A stretch of 22,277 nt of DNA from Rhodobacteraceae bacterium UBA6141 (GTDB taxonomy: Bacteria > Pseudomonadota > Alphaproteobacteria > Rhodobacterales > Rhodobacteraceae). The stretch's first letter is position 1, and each line of letters begins with the position of its first letter. The stretch spans positions 1 through 22,277 of the forward strand of contig DIVD01000082.1 of the NCBI GenBank assembly GCA_002423245.1. The letters are read 5' to 3'. Positions 8,567-17,100 of this stretch are shown piece after piece. The notes below the pieces were generated by a model. It did no database searches and was not told the origin of the DNA. It saw only the letters and a program-made list of their open reading frames with translations. The translations under genes were made by a program, and so were the position numbers.

Positions 8567-8581
8567 CCCGCCCGCGCGCCC

Positions 8582-8612
8582 GCCTCGGCGCCCGCCGGTC
8601 AGCGCCCGAGGC
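8582..8612. terminator. possible shared hairpin between convergent DUF1194 gene and pqiC
   Basis: GCCTCGGCGC (8582-8591) pairs with GCGCCCGAGGC (8602-8612) with a single bulged C. It overlaps the last codons of pqiC. No T-run is seen on either side, so termination is only suggested by the convergent position. Confidence 0.3.
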
Positions 8613-9180
8613 CCCGCGCGATGGTCGCCGCAAGCTCGGCAATCGCCGCCGATTGCGCGCGCGCGATGTCGGCCGGCTCTGTCCCCTGCATCGGCACCGA
8701 AATGGCGAAGGGGGCAGAGGCGGGGCCGAGGCGCATCCCGTGGCGCATCCCGTCGGCGCGCACGTAATACTGGCCTTGCAGGCGAAAGACGTTGTCGGCG
8801 CCGGCAAGGCTGTGCGCCACGCGGACCTCGATCTCGGCATCGGGCAGACCCGAGAGCGGCCAGGGTTCCGCCGCGACCGTTGCCGACAGCGCCGCATCCA
8901 GTTGCCGCGCCAGCGCCAGCGTCACCGCGCGCTCGGGCCGGTCGGCCCAGAGCGCGCGGCGCGCGTTGCGCACCGCGCCGCCGGCCTCCTGCACCGCGAT
9001 CTCCGAGGCCGAGGCGTATTCGGGCAGCGACACGTCGCGCAGCATGATCGTGCGCGCCGGGGTGGTCAGCCGAAGCTGCGCGGCGGGCGGGTCGATCAGA
9101 TAGCGGGGCGCGTTGCCGCCACAGGCGGCGAGCGCCAGCGCAAGGCCGAGGGGCAGCAGCGAGAACGGTCTTGCCATCAT
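8599..9180 (-). CDS. pqiC: PqiC-like outer membrane lipoprotein (ABC-type transport auxiliary family)
   Basis: 193-residue lipoprotein. The N-terminus is a lipoprotein signal peptide ending in a lipobox, LALAAC, with the lipidated cysteine at about residue 20 followed by GGN. The mature domain begins with the family-typical RYLIDPP and has the LPEYASASEIAVQ and later QYYVRADG strands of the PqiC/YmbA and Mla auxiliary lipoproteins. In E. coli PqiC sits in the outer membrane and interacts with PqiB, completing a trans-envelope conduit for lipids. The gene is last in the operon: its ATG (9180) is one base after the pqiB stop. A second in-frame ATG at 9177 is an equally good start. Confidence 0.88.
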   Translation of the reverse strand: MMARPFSLLPLGLALALAACGGNAPRYLIDPPAAQLRLTTPARTIMLRDVSLPEYASASEIAVQEAGGAVRNARRALWADRPERAVTLALARQLDAALSATVAAEPWPLSGLPDAEIEVRVAHSLAGADNVFRLQGQYYVRADGMRHGMRLGPASAPFAISVPMQGTEPADIARAQSAAIAELAATIARGLGR

Positions 9181-9181
9181 G

Positions 9182-11278
9182 TCATCTTCCCAGGATCAGC
9201 GAATTGGGGTTGCGTTCGATGGTGCGGGCCAGCGCGGTCACGGCATCGGCCGCCGCCTGGATGTCGCGCAGCACCGACATCAGTTCCGCGTTGAAGCGCG
9301 ACCGCTCGCCATAGCCGGCGACCACGCCATTGGCGCTGACCACCAGCCCCGACATCCGCTCCGACAGGTCGGGCAGCGATTGCGCGGCCTGCCTGATCGA
9401 ATCGGCGGCGGCCTCCGCGGCGCTGATCGCGCTGTTCGCGTGTTCGATGGCGCCGCCCTCGCGGACCTGGCCAAGGAACACCGCGACCTCGCGCAGCGCG
9501 TCGGCGGCGGCGGCGGGCAGGCGCCGCGCATCCTCGGTGTCGATCAGCGCATTGGCGCTGTTCACCAGCCGGTCGGCCGAGGCGACAAGCTGCTCCATCG
9601 CCAGCCCGTCCACCTTTTCGGCAACCGAACGGACTTCGGCAGAGATGGCCGGGAAGTCGGCAGAGGCGGTCTCGACGCTGGCCATTGCCCGGTCGGCGCG
9701 GCCGATGGCGGCGATCAGGTTCTCGACCGCCTGGCCCTGCTCGATCTGGTCGAGGATCCCGCGCGCGCGGGCGGCAATCGCCTGCAGTTCCGTGGTGACA
9801 AGCGCGCGCGTCTCGTCCAGCAGCGACACCGCCGCCTGCGGCACCTGCCGCGTGGCGGGGTCGGCGGCCAGCGCGCGGAAACTGTCCAGCGCGTCGATCG
9901 CCGATTGCATCAGTTCCTCGACGGGCAGCGCGTTGATCCGCTCGAACACGCCCTGCGAGGTGGCGGCGAAATCCGACAGGGCCGCTTCGGCGGTGGGAAG
10001 CTCGGGGTAGGGCTCGGCCTCCATGCGGATCGAGGCGGGCGCGGCATCGGGCAGTTCCACCAGTTCGACCAGCAGCCCGCCGGTCAGGATGCTGGCGGTG
10101 GACAGGCGCGCGCGCAGGCCGCTGTTCTCCACAAGGTCCTGCAGCAGGTCCATTGTCTGTTCGGGCGTCGCCTTGTCGCCGAGCCCGAAGCGGCCGCTGC
10201 GCAGTTCGAGATTGGCGCGCAGCCGCACCCGCCGCTCGTCCCCCTCGCCCTGGACGAAGGCGCCCAGATCGGTGACCTCGCCGACCTTCAGCCCGCGAAA
10301 CCTGACCTCCGCCCCGACCGTCAGGCCGGAGACCGAACCGTCGAACACCACCGAAACCGGCAGGCCCGCATCGGTGGACGAGGTGAAGATGCTCGCGCGC
10401 GCGGCGGTCTCGTCGGGATAGACCATGAAGCTGTCGCCCGGGTTGACCGGCGCCCCGCCCGAGATGACGGTGTCGAAGCTGATGCCGCCCTCGATCAGCG
10501 AGGCAAGGCTCTTCACGTCCAGCTCCACCCCCGAGGTGCCGATGGACACGTCGAAGCCCGAGGCATCCCAGAAGCGCGAGGAGGTGGTCAGCCGCTCGGT
10601 ATAGGGCGCCTCGATGAAGGCGTCGATCAGCACCGAGTCGCCATCCTCCGACAGGCGCGGCGCCCCGACAGTGCCGACCTCGATGCCGCGATAGAGGATC
10701 GGCGCGCCCGCCGAGATCTGGTTGCCGTCGCGCAGGATCAGCGTCACCATCAGGCCCTTCTGGTCGATCCCGCCCAGCATCGGCGGCACCTCCAGCCCGA
10801 CGAAACGGCTGCGCGCGCCGCTGGAGTCGGAATCCCAGCGGCCCGCGATGAAGGCGCCCGACAGCACGGTATCAAGCCCGCTGACGCCGCGCACGCTGAC
10901 CTCGGGGCGCACCACCCAGAATTCGGCCTCCTTGTCGATGAAGGGCGCCACGTCCTTGGCCACCCGCGCCGAGACCAGCACCTCGGACAGGCCCGCGCCG
11001 AAATTCACCTGCTCGACCACGCCGATGGTCACGTCGCGGAACTTCACCGGCGTCGATCCCGCCTCGATCCCCGAGGCGTTCTGGAAGCTGATGGTGATCA
11101 GCTCGCCCCGCCCCGCATAGCTTTGCCAGGCGATGCCAAGCGCCACCACCAGCGCGACCAGCGGCACCAGCCAGACCGGCGACAGCCTGTGCCACCAGCG
11201 TTGGCGCGCGGGACGGACCTGCATCGGGGCGGGATCGCCGGGCAAGGAGCCCTCGGCCGGGCCTGTGGGTTCGGTCAA
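9182..11278 (-). CDS. pqiB: PqiB-like MCE-domain lipid transport protein
   Basis: About 698 residues. One transmembrane helix near residues 35-54 anchors it in the inner membrane, followed by three MCE/MlaD modules in the periplasm: ELITISFQNASGIEAGS, then GLMVTLILRDGNQISAGAP, then LPVSVVFDGSVSGLTVG, each with the typical KFRDV, LYRGIEVG or RFRGLKVG strand. The last 300 residues are long amphipathic helices, which in E. coli PqiB form the tube joining stacked MCE rings to the outer membrane. It is longer than E. coli PqiB, mostly in this helical part. The start is the TTG at 11278: AGGA lies six bases before it and 13 bases separate it from the pqiA stop. The ATG at 11224 lacks a ribosome site. 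Confidence 0.92.
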   Translation of the reverse strand: MTEPTGPAEGSLPGDPAPMQVRPARQRWWHRLSPVWLVPLVALVVALGIAWQSYAGRGELITISFQNASGIEAGSTPVKFRDVTIGVVEQVNFGAGLSEVLVSARVAKDVAPFIDKEAEFWVVRPEVSVRGVSGLDTVLSGAFIAGRWDSDSSGARSRFVGLEVPPMLGGIDQKGLMVTLILRDGNQISAGAPILYRGIEVGTVGAPRLSEDGDSVLIDAFIEAPYTERLTTSSRFWDASGFDVSIGTSGVELDVKSLASLIEGGISFDTVISGGAPVNPGDSFMVYPDETAARASIFTSSTDAGLPVSVVFDGSVSGLTVGAEVRFRGLKVGEVTDLGAFVQGEGDERRVRLRANLELRSGRFGLGDKATPEQTMDLLQDLVENSGLRARLSTASILTGGLLVELVELPDAAPASIRMEAEPYPELPTAEAALSDFAATSQGVFERINALPVEELMQSAIDALDSFRALAADPATRQVPQAAVSLLDETRALVTTELQAIAARARGILDQIEQGQAVENLIAAIGRADRAMASVETASADFPAISAEVRSVAEKVDGLAMEQLVASADRLVNSANALIDTEDARRLPAAAADALREVAVFLGQVREGGAIEHANSAISAAEAAADSIRQAAQSLPDLSERMSGLVVSANGVVAGYGERSRFNAELMSVLRDIQAAADAVTALARTIERNPNSLILGR

Positions 11279-11291
11279 TTCAGGTCCTGCC

Positions 11292-11897
11292 TCATTCGTC
11301 CCAGATCGTCCTCGGATCGAAGCTTTGCGCCGCCAGCATGGTGAAGGCAACCGACAGCGCGAAACTGATCGCGGCGATGCCGGGATTGATGGTCGCCACC
11401 GCATCGAAGCGCACCAGCGAGGTCACGATCGCCACCACGAACACGTCGATCATCGACCAGCGCCCGATGAACTCCACCACCGCGTGGAGCCGGTGCTGCG
11501 CGTGTTCATCCATGAACCGCCGCTTCTCGATCGACAGCGCCAGAAAGCCGATGGCAAGGAACTTGCCGACCGGAATCAGGATGCTGGCGGTGAACACGAC
11601 CAGCGCCACGAAGATGTCGCCATGCGACGCAAGCTCGATCACGCCGCCGATGATCGTGGACTCGGAGGAAAATACCAGCGTGCGGGTGATCAGCATCGGG
11701 TAGATGTTGGCGGGGACATAGACGATCAGCCCGGCGAACCACCAGGCCCAGACCCGCTGCAGCGCGCGCGCGTCGCGGCTGGACAGCGGCGCGCCGCAGC
11801 GGCTGCAAAGCTCGGTGCCCGGCGCGAAGACCCGGCAGCACCTCGTGCAGGCGATCAGCCCGGCAGAGCGGGCGGTGGTCGTGGCCGCTTCGCTCAT
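11292..11897 (-). CDS. pqiA: PqiA-family membrane protein, second half-size subunit
   Basis: 201-residue protein of the PqiA family. It begins with a zinc-ribbon-like pair CTRC (17-20) and CSRC (31-34), then four hydrophobic helices starting with VWAWWFAGLIVYVPANIYPML, a signature of the family, and later KFLAIGFLALS and WSMIDVFVVAIVTSLVRFD. E. coli PqiA is a single protein of roughly twice this length made of two such halves; here the halves are separate genes. Together with PqiB and PqiC it forms an inner-membrane lipid-handling complex, based on family knowledge. Its ATG overlaps the stop of the upstream half in ATGA, suggesting translational coupling and equal amounts of both halves. Confidence 0.88.
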   Translation of the reverse strand: MSEAATTTARSAGLIACTRCCRVFAPGTELCSRCGAPLSSRDARALQRVWAWWFAGLIVYVPANIYPMLITRTLVFSSESTIIGGVIELASHGDIFVALVVFTASILIPVGKFLAIGFLALSIEKRRFMDEHAQHRLHAVVEFIGRWSMIDVFVVAIVTSLVRFDAVATINPGIAAISFALSVAFTMLAAQSFDPRTIWDE

Positions 11898-12607
11898 GCG
11901 GGGCCATCCGCCGCGGCGGCCCGGCGAGCGCGCCGCGCGTCGCGGCGATCCTCCATCGCCTGCCAGATCGTTTCGGCGTCCATCACGTCGTCATGCAGCA
12001 CCGTGACCACGACCAGCCCGCAAAACGCCCAGAAAGCCGGGCCGGGGGTGACGGTGGCAAGCCCGGCGACCTTGACCAGCGCCACCGCGACGCCGATCAG
12101 GAAGATCTCGGCCATCGACCAGGGCTTCAGCGCAGCGGCCAGCCGGAACGCCTGCGGCGCGCGCGGCAGCGGCGGGCGCCCCCCCAGCATCGGCGCAAGC
12201 GTGTAGAGGATCAGCGCCAGCCGCAGCGCCGGGATCACCACGATCAGCGCCCCCACCGCGACCGACAGCGGCAGCATCATCCCGCGGGAGAAGGCCAGCA
12301 CCGCATCCAGCACCGAGGCGCGGCTGTGCATCCCCGAGGCGGAGAGATCGAGGAAGGGCAGGAACACCGCCGCGCCCATCAGGATCAGCGCGGTGGCGGC
12401 CAGCGCGATGATCCGGCTGAAGGCGCGGGCGCGCGGCGCGATCAGCACCGCGCCGCAGCGGCTGCACACCGCCCGCTCGCGCGGCGCGACGGGAACGATC
12501 CGGTAAAGTGCATCACAATGCGGACAGGCGCGCAGGCTTTCCAGCTCTGCCTCGTTCATCGGCGGGCCGTTGCCGCCGCCCTGCTGCCGGATCACGCCTT
12601 CGGCCAT
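11894..12607 (-). CDS. pqiA: PqiA-family membrane protein, first half-size subunit
   Basis: 237-residue PqiA-family protein, first gene of the pqi operon. A Zn-ribbon-like motif CPHC (28-31) and CSRC (48-51) precedes about four helices, including IIALAATALILMGAAVFLPF, a long central hydrophobic stretch, and KPWSMAEIFLIGVAVALVK, parallel to the WSMIDVF segment of the next gene. The C-terminal tail is highly basic (DRRDARRARR). The frame is open upstream, but homologous sequence begins near the ATG at 12607, preceded by GAGGGCGG; the ATG at 12559 has no ribosome site. The two halves sum to about 438 residues, close to one full PqiA. The mRNA leader carries three 14-18-bp repeats. No clear promoter was found. 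Confidence 0.85.
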   Translation of the reverse strand: MAEGVIRQQGGGNGPPMNEAELESLRACPHCDALYRIVPVAPRERAVCSRCGAVLIAPRARAFSRIIALAATALILMGAAVFLPFLDLSASGMHSRASVLDAVLAFSRGMMLPLSVAVGALIVVIPALRLALILYTLAPMLGGRPPLPRAPQAFRLAAALKPWSMAEIFLIGVAVALVKVAGLATVTPGPAFWAFCGLVVVTVLHDDVMDAETIWQAMEDRRDARRARRAAAADGPA

Positions 12608-12620
12608 CTGGCCACCGCCC

Positions 12621-12666
12621 TCGCCCTGAACCTGTCGCCCTGAACGAACCTGTCGCCCTGAACCTG
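12621..12666 (-). repeat. three contiguous short repeats in the pqi operon leader
   Basis: Read on the plus strand: tcgccctgaacctg (12621-12634), tcgccctgaacgaacctg (12635-12652) and tcgccctgaacctg (12653-12666). The middle copy has a four-base insertion. On the pqi transcript this gives CAGGTTCAGGGCGA three times, ending 14 bases before the ATG at 12607. The GGGCGA elements are weak ribosome-site-like sequences. Confidence 0.85.
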
Positions 12667-12735
12667 TTCTGCATCCGCAACTTAATGCCAATCCCGCCCC
12701 CGTCCAGTGCCGATGCGGCCGCCGGCCGCGCGCCC

Positions 12736-12783
12736 CTGCGTCAGGCGCGCCCGGGCTGCCCATCAGGGCAGCGCCTCACGCAG
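12736..12783. other. long GC-rich inverted repeat between divergent operons
   Basis: CTGCGTCAGGCGC (12736-12748) pairs with GCGCCTCACGCAG (12771-12783) at 12 of 13 positions, enclosing an inner TGCCC-atca-GGGCA hairpin (12757-12770). No U-tract follows on either strand. It lies between the two divergent operons, where a terminator is not needed unless an unannotated short RNA exists. CTTGAC follows at 12785. Function unknown. Confidence 0.6.
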
Positions 12784-12942
12784 ACTTGACCCCGCCCGGG
12801 CCCGCCCCCTGCCGCGCAGGCCCCGCTTGCGGACCAACCTGCGTCATCGTGACTTGCGCGACGGCCGGATTCTCCCCCTGATCGGCCCGCCAGCCCGTGA
12901 AAACCCGTCGCCTCACGTCCGGGCGACGAAATTCCCGCGCCG

Positions 12943-12984
12943 CCCCGTATCATATCCCGTATGATATTAGCGGATGATACGGGG
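12943..12984 (+). promoter_or_regulatory. nested palindromic operator upstream of the RND efflux operon
   Basis: A perfect 19-bp palindrome TATCATA-TCCCG-TATGATA (12948-12966) lies inside a larger perfect 11-bp inverted repeat, CCCCGTATCAT (12943-12953) and ATGATACGGGG (12974-12984). Three half-sites of the form TATCAT/ATGATA are thus present. TATGAT at 12960 also matches a -10 element at 5 of 6 bases, and its mirror image does so on the other strand. This is what a repressor (for example TetR, MarR or GntR type) site overlapping a promoter looks like. It ends 34 bases before the adaptor gene ATG. No regulator gene is in the window. Confidence 0.7.
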
Positions 12985-13018
12985 GACCAGCACGGGACCT
13001 GCCAGACCGGAGACGCCG

Positions 13019-14155
13019 ATGCCCCTTTGGAAACAGGCCCTCTTGACCGGCGCCGTTGTTGCGGCGGCCTTCGTGGCATGGGCGCTTTACCTTCCGGCGG
13101 CGCGGCCGCTGCTCACCGGGCTGGGCGTGCTGGAGCCGATGCAGCGCATCGGCCTGATCGCGGCGCCCGCGCCCGCGCCCGGGGCGGATGCGCCGCGGCC
13201 TGCCCCGGCGGCGGTGACCGTGGTGGCCGTGGCGCCCGAACTGCGCGAGATCGAGGATGTGGTCACCGCCATCGGCACCGCGCGCAGCGTGCGCTCTGCG
13301 GTGCTGGCGGCCGAGGTGCCGGGGCGGCTCGTCTCGCTTGCCGTGGCCTCGGGCGATTTCGTCAAGGCGGGCGCGGTGCTGGCGGAACTGGACAGCGAGG
13401 CGGCCCGCATCGCGCTCGCGCGGGCCGAGTTGCTGCTGCGCGATGCACAGAGCGATTTCGCCCGCCTCAGCCGCTTGCGGCAAAGCGGGTCGGGCACCGA
13501 GCTGCAACTGCAGGAGGCGGAACTGGCGCTGCGCGGCGCCGAACTGGAACTGCGCCAGGCCCGGTTCGACCTGCAGCGCCATACCCTGACCGCGCCGATC
13601 GCGGGCTGGGTCGGCCTGCTGGACGTGGAACCGGGCGACCTGATCGCCGCGGGGTCCGCGATCGCCACCATCGAGGACCGCACCAGCCTGCTGGTGGAGT
13701 TCCGCGTGCCCGAGCGGGTGGCCAGCCGGCTGGCGCCCGGCGACGCGCTTCTTGCCGCGCCGCTGGCCGATCCTGCCGCGCGGCTGGAGGGGCGGATCAC
13801 CGCGCTGGACAACCGCGTGGATCAGACCAGCCGCAGCCTGCGCGTGCAGGCGGCGATCGGGAACAGCGGCGACCGGCTGCGCGCCGGCATGGCCATCGGC
13901 ATCGAGATGTCCTTCACCGGCGCGCCGCATCCGGCGGTGGACCCGCTGGCGATCCAGTGGGGGGCGGAGGGCGCCTACATATGGGCGGTGCGCGGCGGCA
14001 AGGCGCTGCCGCTGGCGATCCGCATCTTGCAGCGCAGCGCCGAGGCGGTGCTGATCGAGGCGGCGCTGGAGCCGGGCGACCTTGTGGTGACCGAGGGCGT
14101 GCAGATGCTGCGGCCCGGCGCCGCCGTCACGCTCGCGCCGGGATCGGCGACATGA
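13019..14155 (+). CDS. RND efflux membrane fusion protein (periplasmic adaptor)
   Basis: 378-residue HlyD/AcrA-type adaptor that joins an RND pump to an outer-membrane channel. An uncleaved-looking hydrophobic helix (about residues 5-30) anchors it in the inner membrane. It then has the family order: first half lipoyl domain (AAEVPGRLVSLAVASGDFVKAG), a helical hairpin rich in Leu, Ala, Glu and Arg, second lipoyl half (LTAPIAGWVGLLDVEPGDLI), beta-barrel and membrane-proximal domain. No lipobox. The start is the ATG at 13019, with GGAG six bases before it; an in-frame ATG at 12974 lies inside the palindromic region and lacks a ribosome site. The stop overlaps the permease ATG in ATGA. No outer-membrane channel gene is nearby, so one must be shared from elsewhere. 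Confidence 0.93.
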   Translation: MPLWKQALLTGAVVAAAFVAWALYLPAARPLLTGLGVLEPMQRIGLIAAPAPAPGADAPRPAPAAVTVVAVAPELREIEDVVTAIGTARSVRSAVLAAEVPGRLVSLAVASGDFVKAGAVLAELDSEAARIALARAELLLRDAQSDFARLSRLRQSGSGTELQLQEAELALRGAELELRQARFDLQRHTLTAPIAGWVGLLDVEPGDLIAAGSAIATIEDRTSLLVEFRVPERVASRLAPGDALLAAPLADPAARLEGRITALDNRVDQTSRSLRVQAAIGNSGDRLRAGMAIGIEMSFTGAPHPAVDPLAIQWGAEGAYIWAVRGGKALPLAIRILQRSAEAVLIEAALEPGDLVVTEGVQMLRPGAAVTLAPGSAT

Positions 14156-17100
14156 CCGCGCCGCCCGGCGAGCGCAGCGCCGCCGCTGCGCTGGAAGCGG
14201 CGGCGATCGCCCGGTCCGGCACCGCGCTGCTGGTGCGCCGGCCGATCCTCGCCTTCGTGCTCAACGCGCTGATCGTGCTTGCCGGCCTCGGCGCGCTGAT
14301 GGGCGCCGAGGTGCGCGAGTTGCCCGACGTGGACCGCCCGGTGGTCAGCGTCACCACCGACTTTTCCGGTGCCGCGCCCGAAACCATCGACCGCGAGATC
14401 ACCGCCGTCATCGAGGGCGCGGCGGGGCGGGTGGCGGGGGTGAAGTCGATCTCCTCCACCTCGCGCTTCGGGCAAAGCCGGGTGACGGTCGAATTTCGCG
14501 ATGATGTCGCGCTTGATGTCGCCGCGACCGACCTGCGCGACGCGGTGGCCCGCATCCGCAACAGCCTGCCCGATGACGTGGACGAGCCGCGCGTGGTGAA
14601 GGCCGATGCCAATGCCGAGCCGGTGATGCGCGTCGCCGTCACCTCGGCCACCCGCTCGCCGCAGGAGCTGACCGGGCTTGTCGAGGATCTGGTCGAGGAC
14701 CGGCTGCTCTCGGCCCCCGGCGTCGCCGACCTGCAGATCTATGGCGACCGCGAGCAGGTGTTCCGCGTCGATATCGACATGGCGCAACTGGCCAGCCGCG
14801 GGCTGACGCTGGCCGATGTCCGGGCCACGCTCGCCAATGTCGCCTTCGACGCGCCCGCCGGCTCGCTCGGCTCGCAGCGCCAGAGCCTGCTGGTGCGCGC
14901 CACCGCCGCGCTGACCACGGGGGCGGAGTTCGAGGCGCTGAACATCACCCCCGACGTGCGGCTCGGAGAGGTCGCGCTGGTGACGCTCGGCCCCGATACC
15001 GGCGAGACGATGCTGCGGGCCAATGGCCAGACCGGCATCGGCATCGGCATCGTGCGCCAGGCGCAAAGCAACACGCTCGATATCTCGGAGGCGGTCACCG
15101 GGGTGGTCGAGGAGGTGCAGGCGATCCTGCCGCCCGATGTGCGCATCTTCATCACCTCGGACACCGCCACCTTCATCAACGGCGCGATTCACGAGGTGGA
15201 GATCGCGCTCGGCCTGTCGGTGCTGATCGTCACCGCGATCATCTTCCTGTTCCTGCGCGACGCAAGGGCAACGCTGATCCCGGTGATCGCGATGCCGGTG
15301 TCGCTGATCGGCACGCTGGCGGCGCTGTGGCTGGTGGGCTTTTCCATCAACATCCTCACGCTGCTGGCGCTGGTGCTGGCGACGGGGATGGTGGTCGATG
15401 ACGCCATCGTGGTGCTGGAAAACATCGTGCGCCACCGCGGCCAGGGCATGGGCGCGCGGGCCGCGGCGGTGCTGGGCACGCAGCAGGTGTTCTTCGCGGT
15501 CATCGCCACCACGACGACGCTGGCGGCGGTGTTCATCCCGCTGTCCTTCCTGCCCGGCCAGACCGGCGGGCTGTTCCGCGAATTCGGCTTCACCCTCGCC
15601 ATCGCGGTGCTGCTGTCCTCGGTCACCGCGCTGACGCTCTGCCCGGTGCTGGCAAGCCGGCTGCTGAAGGGGCAGCAGGCCGCGGGGTCGGAACCCTCGG
15701 GCCTGTTCGGCAGGATCGGCGCCTGGCTGGCGGGGCTCTATGCCCGCTCGCTGCGCCGGGTGCTGGGTGCGCCGATGGTGGTGCTGGCGCTGGCGGCGGT
15801 GTTCGCGCTGACCGCGGCGATGCTGTTCACCACGCTGCGGCAGGAACTGACCCCGCCCGAGGACCGGGCGCTGGCGCTTCTCAGCATCAACGCGCCGCAG
15901 GGCGTGGCGCTGGACTATACCGATGCGAAGATCCGGCAGATCGAGGATCTGCTGCAACCCCTGCGCGAGTCGGGCGAGGTGACCAGCGTCTTTGCCAATA
16001 TCGGCATGGGCGGGCGCGACAATCGCGGCTTCATGGTGCTTGGCCTTGCCGACTGGGCCGCACGGACCCGCAGCCAGCAAGAGATCGTGGCCGAGATCGA
16101 CCAGCGCCTGCGCGCGGTGATCGGCCTGCGGATCTTCGCGATCCAGCCAAACTCGCTTGGCATCCGCGGCGCGGGGCAGGGGCTGTCCTTCGCGGTGGTC
16201 GGCGACAGCTATGACGCGCTCGCGGCGGCGGCAGAGGCGCTTGTGGCGCGGATGGAGCAGATCCCCGCCTTCGGGCAGGTGCGGGTGGACTATGATACCA
16301 CCCAGCCGCAGCTGTTCATCGAGGTGGACCGCGCCCGCGCCTCGGATCTCGGCGTCGATATCGACGGGCTGGGAGAGGCGCTGCAGGCGGTGCTGGACGG
16401 GCGCACGGTGGCGACGGTGTTCCTTGACGACAAAAGCCATGACGTGAAGATGATCTCCACCTCCGACCCGGTGAACGACCCCGGCGATCTGGAGCGGATC
16501 TTCGTGAAATCGGGCGCCGGCAGCGCGGCGGGCGGCCAGATGGTCCCGATCTCCAGCTTCGTGACGCTGGAGGAACGCGCCATCGCCCCCGAACTGCGGC
16601 GCGAGGGGCAGATGCGTTCGGTCCCGGTATCGGCGGGGCTGACCGGGGATCTGGGCCTTGGCGAGGCCTGGGCGCAGGTGCAGGCGCTGGCGCCCGAAGT
16701 GCTGCCCGAGGGCGCGCGGCTGGTGCCGCTGGCCGAGGCGGCGACGCTGGGCGAGACCTCGGGCGGGCTGCTGATCACCTTCGGCATGGCGATCGTGATC
16801 GTGCTGCTGGTGCTGGCGGCGCAATTCGAAAGCTTCGTGTCGGCCTTCATCGTGATGGCGACGGTGCCGCTCGGCCTTGGCTGCGCGGTGGTGGCGATGG
16901 CGCTGACGGGGGGCAGCCTCAACGTCTACAGCCAGATCGGGCTGGTGCTGCTGGTGGGGATCATGGCCAAGAACGGCATCCTGATCGTGGAATTCGCCAA
17001 CCAGTTGCGCGACGAGGGCCATTCGGTGCGCGCGGCGATCGAGGAGGCCTGCAGCGTGCGCCTGCGTCCGGTGATGATGACGATGGTGGCGACGGTGCTT

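Noticed and set aside
9113..11344. 743-codon plus-strand frame opposite pqiB
   Set aside because: The minus strand encodes three MCE domains; the plus translation is low-complexity and has no recognisable domain.
12668..12942. Small protein genes on either strand between the pqi and RND operons
   Set aside because: Open frames there have no ribosome sites, overlap inverted repeats and show shadow-frame composition.
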